Positions 45,994 through 55,312 of a DNA stretch of 64,000 nt are shown in pieces (position 1 is the first letter of the stretch; each line of letters starts with the position of its first letter). Source of the stretch: Sphingomonas hankookensis (GTDB taxonomy: Bacteria > Pseudomonadota > Alphaproteobacteria > Sphingomonadales > Sphingomonadaceae); contig NZ_JAKREV010000002.1 of assembly GCF_022664465.1 (NCBI RefSeq), forward strand, positions 541,522-605,521, written 5' to 3'. Under the pieces are notes generated by a model, which saw only the letters and a list, made by a program, of their open reading frames with translations, did no database searches and was not told where the DNA came from. The translations under genes were made by a program, and so were the position numbers.

Positions 45994-46785
45994 ATGAACG
46001 AACCGATCGCAGACCCCGGCGGCGCATCGCGCGGTACGCAGACCCTGATGCGCGGGCTCGATCTGGTCGAGGCGTTGCGCGACGAGCCGTTGCGCGTCGC
46101 CGAACTGGCGCGGCGGCTGGGGCTGGCGCGCACCACGACGCACCGGCTGGCGGCGGCGCTGGTCGAGCGCGGCTATGTCGCGGCGGCCGAACGCGGGTTG
46201 CTGACGCTGGGGCCAATGCTGTTGCAGCTGGGGTTCACAGCGCATCGCCGGATCGATCTGGTCCGCACCGCCCGCGCGCGGATGGAGGCGCTGTCGGCCG
46301 ATACCGGGCTGGACGTGTTCCTCGGGCGGCGCGACGGCGACCATTCGTTGCACCTCGACCGGGCGGCGGGGCGGCGGCGGCTGGAGGTGTCGACCCGGCC
46401 GGGCGACCGGCGTCCGGTGGCGCAGACCGGGCTGGGCAAGGCGTTGCTGTTCGACGAGGATGACGGCGCGCTGGCCCGGTTGTACCGCGCGACCGGTGCC
46501 ACCGATGCGGCGCTCACGGCGCAATGGGTGGCGGCAATGCGCGGCAATATCGCCCGCGGTCATGTGATGCATGACAGCGTCGGCAATGACGGCATCCGCT
46601 CGATCGCCGCGCCGGTACGCGACGTGTCGGGCGGGATCGTCGCGGCAGTCGGCATCGCGACCGCCGCGCAATATCTGACCGACGACACGGTCGAGACGAT
46701 CGGCCCCCAGGTCGCGGCGACCGCGCAGGCGATCAGCCGCGATCTGGGTTATTCGGACTCCGACCCGCCGGTGCCGGCTGCCTGA
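45994..46785 (+). CDS. IclR-family transcriptional regulator
   Basis: A 263-residue regulator: winged-helix domain (GTQTLMRGLDLVEAL, LRVAELARRLGLARTTTHRLAAALVERGYV) and the IclR effector domain (LGKALLFDE, GHVMHDSVGNDGIRSIAAPVRD, GGIVAAVGIATAAQYLT). The effector is usually a small carboxylic acid or sugar acid. It lies 41 bp after the kinase on the same strand, so it may share its promoter. Confidence 0.9.
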   Translation: MNEPIADPGGASRGTQTLMRGLDLVEALRDEPLRVAELARRLGLARTTTHRLAAALVERGYVAAAERGLLTLGPMLLQLGFTAHRRIDLVRTARARMEALSADTGLDVFLGRRDGDHSLHLDRAAGRRRLEVSTRPGDRRPVAQTGLGKALLFDEDDGALARLYRATGATDAALTAQWVAAMRGNIARGHVMHDSVGNDGIRSIAAPVRDVSGGIVAAVGIATAAQYLTDDTVETIGPQVAATAQAISRDLGYSDSDPPVPAA

Positions 46786-46988
46786 TTGCCCGCGCCGCCG
46801 GGGCCTCCATGATAGTCTTTCAGGCTCTGGCCGCCTTCAAAATACCCTTCGCCGTTGCCGTCATGCGGGTTGGGATAGGCATCGCCGCCGGATTCCCCTC
46901 CGCTCGGCGCGTTGTTCACGCCATCGGGCTTGGCAGCACCGGGCGTGCCGCCCATCGCCTGGTTCGGTTGCTTTCCATCCTCGGTCAT
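46749..46988 (-). CDS. Small Gly/Asp/Asn-rich protein
   Basis: A 79-residue protein almost free of hydrophobic residues (SGGESGGDAYPNPHDGNGEGYFEGGQSLKDYHGGPGG). It is probably disordered and similar to small stress-type proteins found in sphingomonads. A strong AAGGAGAA ribosome site supports it. Its 3' end overlaps the IclR gene by 37 nt in convergent orientation. Confidence 0.65.
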   Translation of the reverse strand: MTEDGKQPNQAMGGTPGAAKPDGVNNAPSGGESGGDAYPNPHDGNGEGYFEGGQSLKDYHGGPGGAGNQAAGTGGSESE

Positions 46989-47056
46989 CACGCATTTCTC
47001 CTTCGCAGCTAGGAGGTTAACGCGCGGCGGGCGATGTCGGGGGCGTGATGCTATGG

Positions 47057-47156
47057 CCCTCTCCCCTTCAAGGGAGAGGGTTGGGAGAGAGGCCGTCGCG
47101 GACGCTATTGCGTGGCCTTCCCCTCTCCCCGACCCTCTCCCCTGAAGGGGAGAGGG
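47057..47156. repeat. Pair of CCCTCTCCCC palindromes
   Basis: Two 24-bp palindromes (47057-47080 and 47133-47156), each CCCTCTCCCC(T) with its complement. The gap between them is GC-rich (GGAGAGAGGCC, GGCCTTCCCC). The elements sit in the 180-bp gap between the small gene and the GH3 gene stop. They look like a mobile palindromic repeat and could double as a terminator. Confidence 0.65.
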
Positions 47157-47169
47157 AGCCAGTCGTCGA

Positions 47170-49455
47170 TTACGCCAGCACGAAGCTGCCGCTAACCCCC
47201 TCCGCCTCGGCCGAGGGCGCGACCCAGATGCGGAAGCTGCCGGGTTCGACGGTCGGGCGGTTCTGCGTGCCGATGAAGCGCAGGTCGTCGGCGCGCAGCG
47301 TGAATTCGACCGTCTTCGATTCCCCCGGCGCCAGCGTGACGCGCTGGAACGCCTTCATTTCGCGCACCGGGCGGGTGATGCTGGCGGTGACGTCATGGAT
47401 GTAGAGCTGCACCACTTCGGTCGCGGCGCGCGTGCCGCTGTTGGTGATCCGCGCGCGGACCTTCAGCGCGCCGTCGGTGTTCAGCCGCCCGCCGCGGAGA
47501 TCGAGGTTGCTATAGGCGATGCGGCCATAGGTCAGCCCATGCCCGAAGGCGAAGCGCGCCGCATTCGGCCCCTCGCGATAGCGCGCCTTGTATTCGGCCA
47601 GCGGTCCCGGCGGGTTGGGACGGCCGGTGGTCTTGTGCGCGTAATAATAGGGCTGCTGCCCGGTCGAATAGGGAAAGCTGACCGGCAGGCGCGCCGACGG
47701 CGACATGTCGCCGAACAGGATATCGGCGGTCGCCGGACCACTCTGCGAGCCCAGGAACCACGTGACGAGGATCGCCCGCGCGTCGAGCACCGGCTTGTCG
47801 AGCACCATCGCCCGGCCGTTGCGCAGCAGGATGACGGTCGGCTTCCCGGTGGCGAGTACGGCTTCGGCCAGATCGAGCTGCGCCTGCGGGATGCCGATAT
47901 CGACGCGCGACTGCGCCTCGCCCGACATCTTCTGCGACTCCCCGATCGCCAGCAGCACGACGTCCGCCTGCGACGCGGCGATCACCGCTGCCTCGATCCC
48001 GCCGGGGATCGGATCGGTGATGCCCGACCCGTCGACCGCGGTGATCAGCGACGGATCAGTGACGGCAGCACGCACGCCGGTCAGCAGGTCGACCGCTTCG
48101 GCATCCGAACCATAGACGTTCCACGTGCCGATCAACTCGCGCTGCCCCTGCACGAACGGACCGATCAACGCGATCTTCTTGCCCGACTTGGGCAGCGGCA
48201 ACAGGTCGCCGTCATTCTTGAGCATCACGATCGAGCGCGCGCCGGCCTCGCGCGACAGCTTGAGGTGTTGCGGCGTCCGCACGCGCTGCTTCTCGCGACG
48301 CACGTCGATGCGGCGGAACGGATCGTCGAACAGACCGAGCTGGGCCTTGAGCGCCAGCACGCGCCGCACCGCTTGGTCCAGCCGCGCCATCGGCACCTCG
48401 CCCTTGGCGACCAGATCGGGCAGATGCTTGATGTAGAAGCCCGACTGCATCGACATGTCGACCCCGGCGAGGAAGGCGAGCTTCGTCGCCTCGCGCGCAT
48501 CGGCGGCGAAACCGTGGGCGATCAGTTCCTCGTCGCCGGTATAGTCGGACACGACCAGCCCGCCGAAACCCCATTCCTTGCGCAGGATCGTGTCGAGCAG
48601 CCACGGGTTCGCGGTCGCCGGCACGCCCGACAATTCGTTGAACGACGCCATCGTCGTCGGCGCACCGGCGGCAAAGGCGGTCTGGAACGGCGGAAAATAG
48701 GTTTCGCGCAGCGTGCGTTCGGAAATGTCGACGGTGTTGTAGTCCAGCCCCGCTTCCGCCGCGCCATAGGCGGCGAAATGCTTGGCACAGGCGGCGACGG
48801 CATCGTCGGCGGTCAGGCCGCGACGTCCCTGAAACCCGCGGACGCGCGCGTCGGCCATCGTCTTGCCGAGCAACAGGTCCTCGCCCGCCCCTTCGATCCC
48901 ACGGCCCCAGCGCTGGTCGCGGGCGATGTCGACCATCGGCGCGAAGGTCCAGTCGATGCCGGCCGCCGACGCCTCGACCGCAGCCGCCCGCGCGGTGCGT
49001 TCGGCCAGGTCGGCGTCGAAGCTGCCCGCTTCGGCCAGCGGCATCGGGAAGACGGTGCGGAAACCGTGGATGATGTCGGCGGCGAACAGGAGCGGGATCT
49101 TCAACCGTTGCTCGCGCATCGCGACCAGCTGCATCCGCCGTGCCATTTCGGCGCCATTGCCGTTGAACACGCCGGTCAGCTTGCCGGCGCGCACCTGCGC
49201 CAGCTGTTCGTCGAATGTCGCGGTCGCGCTGATCGGGTTGAGCGCATTCGCTGCGCCCCCGGCCCACGCCGCCGCCATCAGCGTCAGCTGCCCCGCCTTT
49301 TCCTCGACCGTCATCTGGCCGAGCAGTGCTTCGGCCGCCGCCGGCAGACGATCGCCCGCCTGCACCAGCAGCGCGCGCGCCGGCGACGCGCTCCATGCGG
49401 CGACGGCGCCCGCGCCCATCACCAGCGCCCGTCGCGAAATGCGAATGTCTTCCAT
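47170..49455 (-). CDS. bglX: Beta-glucosidase, glycoside hydrolase family 3 (BglX-like)
   Basis: A 761-residue GH3. The Tat-type signal is RISRRALVMGAG. The (alpha/beta)8 domain has KHFAAYG, nucleophile D304 in GLVVSDYTGDEEL and the NELSGVPATANPWLL region. The C-terminal alpha/beta sandwich has IGPFVQGQRELIGTWN and the closing fibronectin-III-like domain has VVQLYIHD...PVREMKAFQRV. It hydrolyses beta-linked gluco-oligosaccharides in the periplasm. I chose the ATG at 49455, behind GAGGGG; a GTG-type longer frame is less likely. It is divergent from the LacI-TonB receptor genes over the operator palindrome. Confidence 0.93.
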   Translation of the reverse strand: MEDIRISRRALVMGAGAVAAWSASPARALLVQAGDRLPAAAEALLGQMTVEEKAGQLTLMAAAWAGGAANALNPISATATFDEQLAQVRAGKLTGVFNGNGAEMARRMQLVAMREQRLKIPLLFAADIIHGFRTVFPMPLAEAGSFDADLAERTARAAAVEASAAGIDWTFAPMVDIARDQRWGRGIEGAGEDLLLGKTMADARVRGFQGRRGLTADDAVAACAKHFAAYGAAEAGLDYNTVDISERTLRETYFPPFQTAFAAGAPTTMASFNELSGVPATANPWLLDTILRKEWGFGGLVVSDYTGDEELIAHGFAADAREATKLAFLAGVDMSMQSGFYIKHLPDLVAKGEVPMARLDQAVRRVLALKAQLGLFDDPFRRIDVRREKQRVRTPQHLKLSREAGARSIVMLKNDGDLLPLPKSGKKIALIGPFVQGQRELIGTWNVYGSDAEAVDLLTGVRAAVTDPSLITAVDGSGITDPIPGGIEAAVIAASQADVVLLAIGESQKMSGEAQSRVDIGIPQAQLDLAEAVLATGKPTVILLRNGRAMVLDKPVLDARAILVTWFLGSQSGPATADILFGDMSPSARLPVSFPYSTGQQPYYYAHKTTGRPNPPGPLAEYKARYREGPNAARFAFGHGLTYGRIAYSNLDLRGGRLNTDGALKVRARITNSGTRAATEVVQLYIHDVTASITRPVREMKAFQRVTLAPGESKTVEFTLRADDLRFIGTQNRPTVEPGSFRIWVAPSAEAEGVSGSFVLA

Positions 49456-49536
49456 GCGATCCCCTCTGTGTCGGTTGCGCAACGATCGAGCTGCACATGT
49501 GTTTCGAATCTGTAGTTGAAGCGCGTTGTAGATTCT

Positions 49537-49550
49537 TGTAACCGGTTACA
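49537..49550. promoter_or_regulatory. Palindromic LacI-type operator
   Basis: TGTAACCGGTTACA is a perfect 14-bp palindrome with a central CG, in the intergenic region between the divergent GH3 and LacI genes. It probably controls the GH3 gene and may also autoregulate the LacI/receptor unit. Confidence 0.7.
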
Positions 49551-49626
49551 TCAAGAGCGATCGGCATGGCAGCCGACGGATTCGCCGCGATGGTCGCGGG
49601 CGAGGCAGGGAGTGGACGACAGGGGC

Positions 49627-50655
49627 ATGGCGAACGCCACCATCCGCGATGTGGCTCGTGCGGCGGACGTGTCCGTCGCATCGGTGTCGCGCGTGCTCAA
49701 CCGCCACGAGAATGTCCGCCCGGCGCTGCGCGAGAAGGTGGAGGCCGCCGCCGCCAAGCTCGGCTACGTCCCCCATGCCGGGGCGCGCTCGCTGAGCCTT
49801 GCGCGTTCGAACGCGATCGGCGTGGTCCTGCCCGAACTCCATGGCGAGTTCTTCTCCGAACTGCTGCGCGGCATGGACCGCGAGGCGTCGGAACGCGGGC
49901 TGCAGTTGCTGCTGTCGAACATGCATGCCGATTCCGCGCGCGGCGTGGAAGCGCTGCACACGATGCGCGGCCGCGTCGACGGTCTGGTGGTGATGGCGCC
50001 GCATATCGATCCCGACCAGCTGCTCAGCCACCTGCCGGTCGGCGTACCCGCGGTGATGGTCAATTGCGCGCCGCACCACCAACCGCGACCCGAACTGCGC
50101 ATCGACAACGTCGCCGGGGCGCGGATGATGGTCGAGCATCTCGTCGCGACCGGACGCCGCCGGATCGTCCATCTCGCCGGCCCGGCGGGCAACATCGACG
50201 CCGAAGAGCGGCTCGGCGGGTACGAAGCGGCCATGGCTGATGCCGGCCTGCCGTCGATCGTCGAACGTGGAACCTTTCTGGAGGACTCCGGCGTTTCGGC
50301 GGCGGAACGATGGGTCGAACGGGGGGACGACGTCGATGCGGTGTTCGCCGCCAACGACATGATGGCGATCGGCGTGCTGATGGCGTTCCGCCGTGCCGGC
50401 ATCGCCGTGCCCGACCAGATCGCGGTCGCCGGGTTCGATGACATTCCGCTCGCCCGTCTTATCTCGCCATCGCTTACCACGCTGCGCATCGACATCGCGC
50501 TGCTGGGCGAACGCGCGGTCGCCCGCCTGATCGAACAGATCGACGGCGCGGACGACCGCAGCATCGAACTGCGCGCACCGACTCTGGTCGTGCGCGACAC
50601 CACTTCACCAAGGGAAGACCCGGAAAACCGGGGCATAAGGGGAAACAACGCATGA
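49627..50655 (+). CDS. LacI-family transcriptional regulator
   Basis: A 342-residue regulator: helix-turn-helix TIRDVARAADVSVASVSRVLNRHENV at residues 5-30, hinge GARSLSLARSNAIGVVLPE, and a ligand domain with IDNVAGARMMVEHLVATG, AVFAANDMMAIGVLMAFRRAGIAVPDQIAVAGFDDIPLA and ISPSLTTLRIDIALLG. The start ATG at 49627 fits the family N terminus. Its stop overlaps the receptor start (ATGA). The ligand is probably the sugar released by the GH3/GH144-like enzymes. Confidence 0.93.
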   Translation: MANATIRDVARAADVSVASVSRVLNRHENVRPALREKVEAAAAKLGYVPHAGARSLSLARSNAIGVVLPELHGEFFSELLRGMDREASERGLQLLLSNMHADSARGVEALHTMRGRVDGLVVMAPHIDPDQLLSHLPVGVPAVMVNCAPHHQPRPELRIDNVAGARMMVEHLVATGRRRIVHLAGPAGNIDAEERLGGYEAAMADAGLPSIVERGTFLEDSGVSAAERWVERGDDVDAVFAANDMMAIGVLMAFRRAGIAVPDQIAVAGFDDIPLARLISPSLTTLRIDIALLGERAVARLIEQIDGADDRSIELRAPTLVVRDTTSPREDPENRGIRGNNA

Positions 50656-53600
50656 GGAATAGCATGATCCGCGCGGCACTCGCCGCCGCGACGACGCTGG
50701 CGACGGGCGCGATGCTCGCACCGGTGGCAGCATACGCCCAGGTCGGCCAGGCATCGCTGCGCGGCACGATCACGTCGCCTGCGGGCAACCAGGCGACGCA
50801 AGTGACCGCGGTCGAGGTCGCGACCGGCATCCGCCGTACCGCCACCATCGGTGCCGATGGCACCTACAACTTCGCCTCGCTGCGCGCCGGCACCTATCGG
50901 CTGGAAATCCAGCTGACCAACGGCACGCGCAATTCGGACGAATTCACGCTGCGCGTCGGGCAGAATGCCGGTCTGGATATCGACCTGACCACGGCGCCCG
51001 CCGCCCCCGCCGCACCGACGGGTGAGACGACGCAGACCGAACCGGGCAGCGTCGAGGGCAGCGATCAGGAGATCATCGTCACCGGCAGCCGCATCCGCAC
51101 CCTGTCGGGCGGCCAGGTCGGCATCAACATCACCCAGCGGCTGATCGAACAGTTGCCGCAGAACAACCGCAACTTCCTCGCCTTCGCCGATCTGGCGCCG
51201 GGCGTCCGGTTCGTCGAGGAAGGCGCGAACGGCCAGGCCCGCCTGCAGGGCGGTGCGCAGCGGTCGAACTCGGTCAACGTGTTCATCGACGGCGTCAGCC
51301 AGAAGGATTACGTCCTGAAGAACGGCGTGACCGGTCAGGATTCGTCGCCCGGCAACCCGTTCCCGCAGCTCGCCATCGGCGAATATCAGGTGCTGTCGTC
51401 GAACTATAAGGCGGAGTTCGACCAGGTCAGCTCGGTCGCGATCGTCGCCGGCACCAAGTCGGGCACGAACGAGTTCCATGGCGAAGGGTTCGTCGATTTC
51501 ACCAACCAGAACCTGCGCGACCGTCGTCCGACCGAACTGTTCCCGACCCGTGTCGACAAGGTCGATACCAAGGATATCCAGTACGGCGTCGCGCTGGGCG
51601 GTCCGATCATCAAGGATATCGCGCACTTCTTCGTCAGCTACGAAGGCAAGCGGCAGGAACGCCCGGTCGACGTGCTGCCGGGCAACGGCGTCGACATCAG
51701 CGTCATTCCCGCCGATCTGCGCTCGCGCTTCGGCAACTTCACCAACACGTTCAACGAAGACCTGATCTTCGGCAAGATCGATATTTCGCCGACCGCAGAA
51801 GACCTGTTCGAATTCTCGGGCAAGTATCGCAAGGAAAGCGGCGACGACCTCGGCAGCGGTATCAACGCCTTCTCCACCCGGACCAACAATTCGGTCAAGG
51901 ACGTCCGCGGCCTCGCCCGGTGGCAGCATACCGCCGACAGCTGGATCAACGATTTCCGCGTGTCGTACGAGGACGTCCTGTGGTCGCCGCGCCCGGTCGA
52001 ACAGGATATCAACCAGTTCTTCCAGCGCACCGAAATCACCGCAACCGGTTCGCGACGCATCGACCTGCTGCGTATCGGCGGCGGCACCAATTTCCAGGAA
52101 AAGGGCCAGAAGGGCTGGACCGTCCAGAACGACTTCACCTTTACCGGCCTCGAAGGGCACACCTTCAAGACCGGCGTGAAAGCGAAGTGGGTCAACCTCA
52201 CCACGCTCGAACAGAATAACATCAACGGTTCCTATACCTATGATGTGAACCTCAACAGCCAGACCGGCTTTCAGACCGATGTCCCCTACCGTCTCGTCTT
52301 CGGTGCCCCCAGCGGCTTCGGCAGCTCGACCATCGAGTCAAAGAACTTCCAGTTCGGCATCTATCTTCAGGATGACTGGGACGTCACCGATCGTCTGACG
52401 CTGAATCTCGGCGTACGCTGGGATTACGAACGCACCCCGGCGTTCCTCGACTTCGTCACGCCACAGTCGAACCTGACCGCAATCTCGGCTGCGCAGTATC
52501 CGAACCTGCAGAACGCCGATTACAACATCAACGACTACATCTCGACCGGCAACAACCGGAAGGCGTTCATGGGCGCCATCCAGCCGCGTGTCGGCTTTAC
52601 CTATCGCATCGACGAGGAAGGCCGCTTCACCGTGTTCGGCGGCTTCGGCCGGTCGTACGATCGCAACCAGTTCGACTTCCTCCAGCAGGAATTGTCGGTT
52701 GGCGCCTTCCAGCAGCGGACCTTCCTGTTCCAAGGCGCGGACCAGTTGAACCCGTGTACGCCGTCGGCGACCTGTATCGCGTGGAACCCGATCTACCTGA
52801 CCGCGGAAGGCCGGGCGCAGCTGGCATCGAGCAGCACCGGCGGCGGACGCGAACTGCGCTTCATCAAGAACGATCTGAAGATGCCGTATTCGGACCAGTT
52901 CTCGCTGGGCTTCCGTTCGCGCTTCAACCCAATCGAACTCGAAGTCGGCTATCAGCATATCTCGAGCCGCGACGGCTTCGTGTACCTGCTGGGCAATCGT
53001 CGTCCTGATGGATCGTTCTTCGCGCCGGCGCCGACCGCACAGAACCCGACGCCGCAGTCGCCGTTCGGCTTCACGCCCCCCGGCTTCGGTTCGATCATCA
53101 TCGGCGACAACGGGCTCAAGACCGATGCGGATTCGGCCTATATCAAGCTGACCAAGCCCTATTCGCCGACGTCGCCGTGGAGCCTCGACGCGACCTATAC
53201 CTTCACCGAAGCGTCGGAAAACCGGCAGTTCGGCGAGACGTTCAGCCTCGATTTCCCGTCGATCGACGATTACCCGACACTCCGGTCAGCCGGCGTGCCG
53301 CGCCATCGTTTCGTCATGGCGGGCAGTGTCGACACGCCGATCGGGCTGTCGTTGTCGAGCAAGTTCTCGATCGAATCGCCGATGTTTATGGTGACCTCGT
53401 TCGATAGCTCGGACCCATATCAGCGCAACTTCGTGGGCCGGTTCCGCGACAGCCTGGGCGATCAATGGGGTCGTCGTCAGCTCGACGTCGCCGCCACGAA
53501 GTATGTGCCGATCCGCTTCGTCAACGATACCGCGCGGATCCGCTTCCGCGTCGACATCATCAACCTGATGAACGATCGCAACTATATCGACTTCAACAAC

Positions 53601-53720
53601 TCGCCACTCGACAACAGCCGGACCGACGGCACGCAGTCGGTCTATGGCGAACGGTCGTCGTTCAGCATCGGCGGTAACCAGCCGCGCACGATCAAGCTGT
53701 CGGCGGGCTTCAACTTCTAA
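50652..53720 (+). CDS. TonB-dependent receptor with carboxypeptidase-like N-terminal domain
   Basis: A 1022-residue outer-membrane receptor of the Oar-like group. The signal peptide ends in AYAQ. Residues ~33-105 form a carboxypeptidase-regulatory-like beta domain (ASLRGTITSPAGNQA, YNFASLRAGTYRLEI), and the EIIVTGSRI box follows near residue 135. The plug (LPQNNRNFLAFADLAPGV) is followed by a long beta-barrel with alternating aromatic strands. The last residues, RTIKLSAGFNF, end in F as outer-membrane proteins do. It should import an oligosaccharide. The start overlaps the LacI stop, an unusual regulator-receptor coupling, and an intrinsic terminator follows. Confidence 0.92.
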   Translation: MRNSMIRAALAAATTLATGAMLAPVAAYAQVGQASLRGTITSPAGNQATQVTAVEVATGIRRTATIGADGTYNFASLRAGTYRLEIQLTNGTRNSDEFTLRVGQNAGLDIDLTTAPAAPAAPTGETTQTEPGSVEGSDQEIIVTGSRIRTLSGGQVGINITQRLIEQLPQNNRNFLAFADLAPGVRFVEEGANGQARLQGGAQRSNSVNVFIDGVSQKDYVLKNGVTGQDSSPGNPFPQLAIGEYQVLSSNYKAEFDQVSSVAIVAGTKSGTNEFHGEGFVDFTNQNLRDRRPTELFPTRVDKVDTKDIQYGVALGGPIIKDIAHFFVSYEGKRQERPVDVLPGNGVDISVIPADLRSRFGNFTNTFNEDLIFGKIDISPTAEDLFEFSGKYRKESGDDLGSGINAFSTRTNNSVKDVRGLARWQHTADSWINDFRVSYEDVLWSPRPVEQDINQFFQRTEITATGSRRIDLLRIGGGTNFQEKGQKGWTVQNDFTFTGLEGHTFKTGVKAKWVNLTTLEQNNINGSYTYDVNLNSQTGFQTDVPYRLVFGAPSGFGSSTIESKNFQFGIYLQDDWDVTDRLTLNLGVRWDYERTPAFLDFVTPQSNLTAISAAQYPNLQNADYNINDYISTGNNRKAFMGAIQPRVGFTYRIDEEGRFTVFGGFGRSYDRNQFDFLQQELSVGAFQQRTFLFQGADQLNPCTPSATCIAWNPIYLTAEGRAQLASSSTGGGRELRFIKNDLKMPYSDQFSLGFRSRFNPIELEVGYQHISSRDGFVYLLGNRRPDGSFFAPAPTAQNPTPQSPFGFTPPGFGSIIIGDNGLKTDADSAYIKLTKPYSPTSPWSLDATYTFTEASENRQFGETFSLDFPSIDDYPTLRSAGVPRHRFVMAGSVDTPIGLSLSSKFSIESPMFMVTSFDSSDPYQRNFVGRFRDSLGDQWGRRQLDVAATKYVPIRFVNDTARIRFRVDIINLMNDRNYIDFNNSPLDNSRTDGTQSVYGERSSFSIGGNQPRTIKLSAGFNF

Positions 53721-53736
53721 CCCTTCCCTCCCCTGT

Positions 53737-53772
53737 CGGGACAGGCTCCCCCGCCTGTCCCGGCATTTTTTT
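53737..53772 (+). terminator. Intrinsic terminator after the TonB receptor gene
   Basis: A 10-bp perfect stem CGGGACAGGC/GCCTGTCCCG with a 6-nt loop is followed by GCA and seven T. It lies 17 nt after the receptor stop and directly before the ribosome site of the next gene. Confidence 0.9.
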
Positions 53773-53796
53773 GATTTCTTTCCAAGGGGCTTGCCC

Positions 53797-55206
53797 GTGA
53801 TCGATCGCCGTTTCTTCCTTGCCGCCAGCACCGCCGCGCTTGTCGGGGCCTGCGCGCCACGGACCGGGATCGGCCCGCGCACCACGGCTGCGCCCGCGAC
53901 CGACCTGCTGTCGGATATTCAGGAGCGCGCGTTCCGTTTCTTCTGGGACACTGCCGATCCCGATACCGGGCTGGCGATGGACCGCTGGCCGACGCCCAGC
54001 TTCGCATCGATCGCCGCCTGCGGCTTTGCGCTGACTGCCTATGCGGTGGGCGAAAAACATGGCTGGATCACCCGCGAGCAGCATGCGACCCGCACCCTCG
54101 CGCTGCTCGAGTTCTTCGCAAAGGCGCCGCAAGGCGACGGCGAGACCGGGTTCAGCGGCTATAAGGGCTTCTTCTACCATTTCCTCGGCGTGACCAAGGG
54201 ACAGCGCTTTGCCCGATGCGAGCTGTCGACGATCGACACCGCGCTGCTGCTGGGCGGCGTGCTGTTCGCGCAAAGCTGGTTCGATCGCGCCGACCCGGTG
54301 GAAGCCCGCATCCGCGACCTTGCCGAGCAACTCTATCGTGCGGTCGAATGGGACTGGATCGTGCCGCGTCCGCCGTTCGTGTCGATGGGCTGGCATCCCG
54401 AAAGCGGCTTCATCTCCTCCGACTGGAACATCTATAACGAGGGCATGATCCTGTACGTGCTGGCGCTGGCCAGCCCGACGCATCCGTTGCCGCCCGCGAC
54501 CTGGACCGCGCTGACGCAGAAGTTCGAGGCGAGCTGGGGCAATCGCTGGGGTGAGCCGCATCTGCAGTTCGCACCGATGTTCGGCCACCAGTACAGCCAT
54601 GTCTGGATCGATTTCCGCGGTATCCGCGATCCGTATATCGCGTCGAAGGGCATCGATTATTTCGAGAACAGCCGCCGCGCGACCTATGCCCAGCGCGCCT
54701 ATGCCAACGAAAATCCTGGCGGCAAGCTCGGCTATGGCAACGACTGCTGGGGCCTGACCGCGTGCGACGGGCCAGGCGACTTCGCGGTCACCATCGATGG
54801 GCGCCAGCGCGAGTTCTTCAGCTATTCGGCCCGCGGTCCGGGTGAGCGCGACGACGGCACGCTGGCGCCGACCGCGGCGCTCGGATCGATCGCGTTCGCA
54901 CCCGAAATCGTCGAGCCGATGATTGGCAAGATGCACGCCCGCTATGGTGCCGGCATTTACGATAAATATGGCTTCTTCGACAGCTTCAACCCGACGCTGA
55001 CGCGGACTGACCGCCCGCTTCAGCATGGGAAGATCGTGCCCGGCGTGGGCTGGGTCGATGGCGACTATCTGGGGATCGATCAGGGGCCGATCGTGCTGAT
55101 GATCGAAAACCAGCGTTCGGGGATGATCTGGGAAGTGATGCGGCGCAATCCGCATATTCGCCGCGGGCTTACCCGGGCGGGGTTCACCGGCGGCTGGCTG
55201 GCATAG
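53797..55206 (+). CDS. Glycoamylase-domain protein (GH144-like)
   Basis: A 469-residue protein. The N terminus has Tat (DRRFFLAAS) and lipobox (VGAC) features. The rest is the glycoamylase-like PF10091 (alpha/alpha)6 domain: RAFRFFWDTADPDTGL, ELSTIDTALLLGGVLFA, MGWHPESGFISSDWNIYNEGMILYVLALAS, FGHQYSHVWIDFRGI and CWGLTACDGP. GH144 endo-beta-1,2-glucanases share this fold; here it probably cuts a beta-glucan outside the cytoplasm. The start is a GTG at 53797 behind AAGGGG. It follows the terminator, so it may have its own promoter. Confidence 0.88.
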   Translation: MIDRRFFLAASTAALVGACAPRTGIGPRTTAAPATDLLSDIQERAFRFFWDTADPDTGLAMDRWPTPSFASIAACGFALTAYAVGEKHGWITREQHATRTLALLEFFAKAPQGDGETGFSGYKGFFYHFLGVTKGQRFARCELSTIDTALLLGGVLFAQSWFDRADPVEARIRDLAEQLYRAVEWDWIVPRPPFVSMGWHPESGFISSDWNIYNEGMILYVLALASPTHPLPPATWTALTQKFEASWGNRWGEPHLQFAPMFGHQYSHVWIDFRGIRDPYIASKGIDYFENSRRATYAQRAYANENPGGKLGYGNDCWGLTACDGPGDFAVTIDGRQREFFSYSARGPGERDDGTLAPTAALGSIAFAPEIVEPMIGKMHARYGAGIYDKYGFFDSFNPTLTRTDRPLQHGKIVPGVGWVDGDYLGIDQGPIVLMIENQRSGMIWEVMRRNPHIRRGLTRAGFTGGWLA

Positions 55207-55312
55207 CCTCCCCCGGTTCGCGGCGGACCAAATACCAAGGCCGTGGAACGCAAAAGCTGACATCTCGTTTCGATACCGTGCCGTATACGCCGGCACGGGG
55301 CGAAGGGGGAAC

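Noticed and set aside
47395..49515. A 706-codon plus-strand frame
   Set aside because: It is antisense to the GH3 gene.
49764..52160. A 798-codon minus-strand frame
   Set aside because: It is antisense to the LacI and TonB receptor genes.
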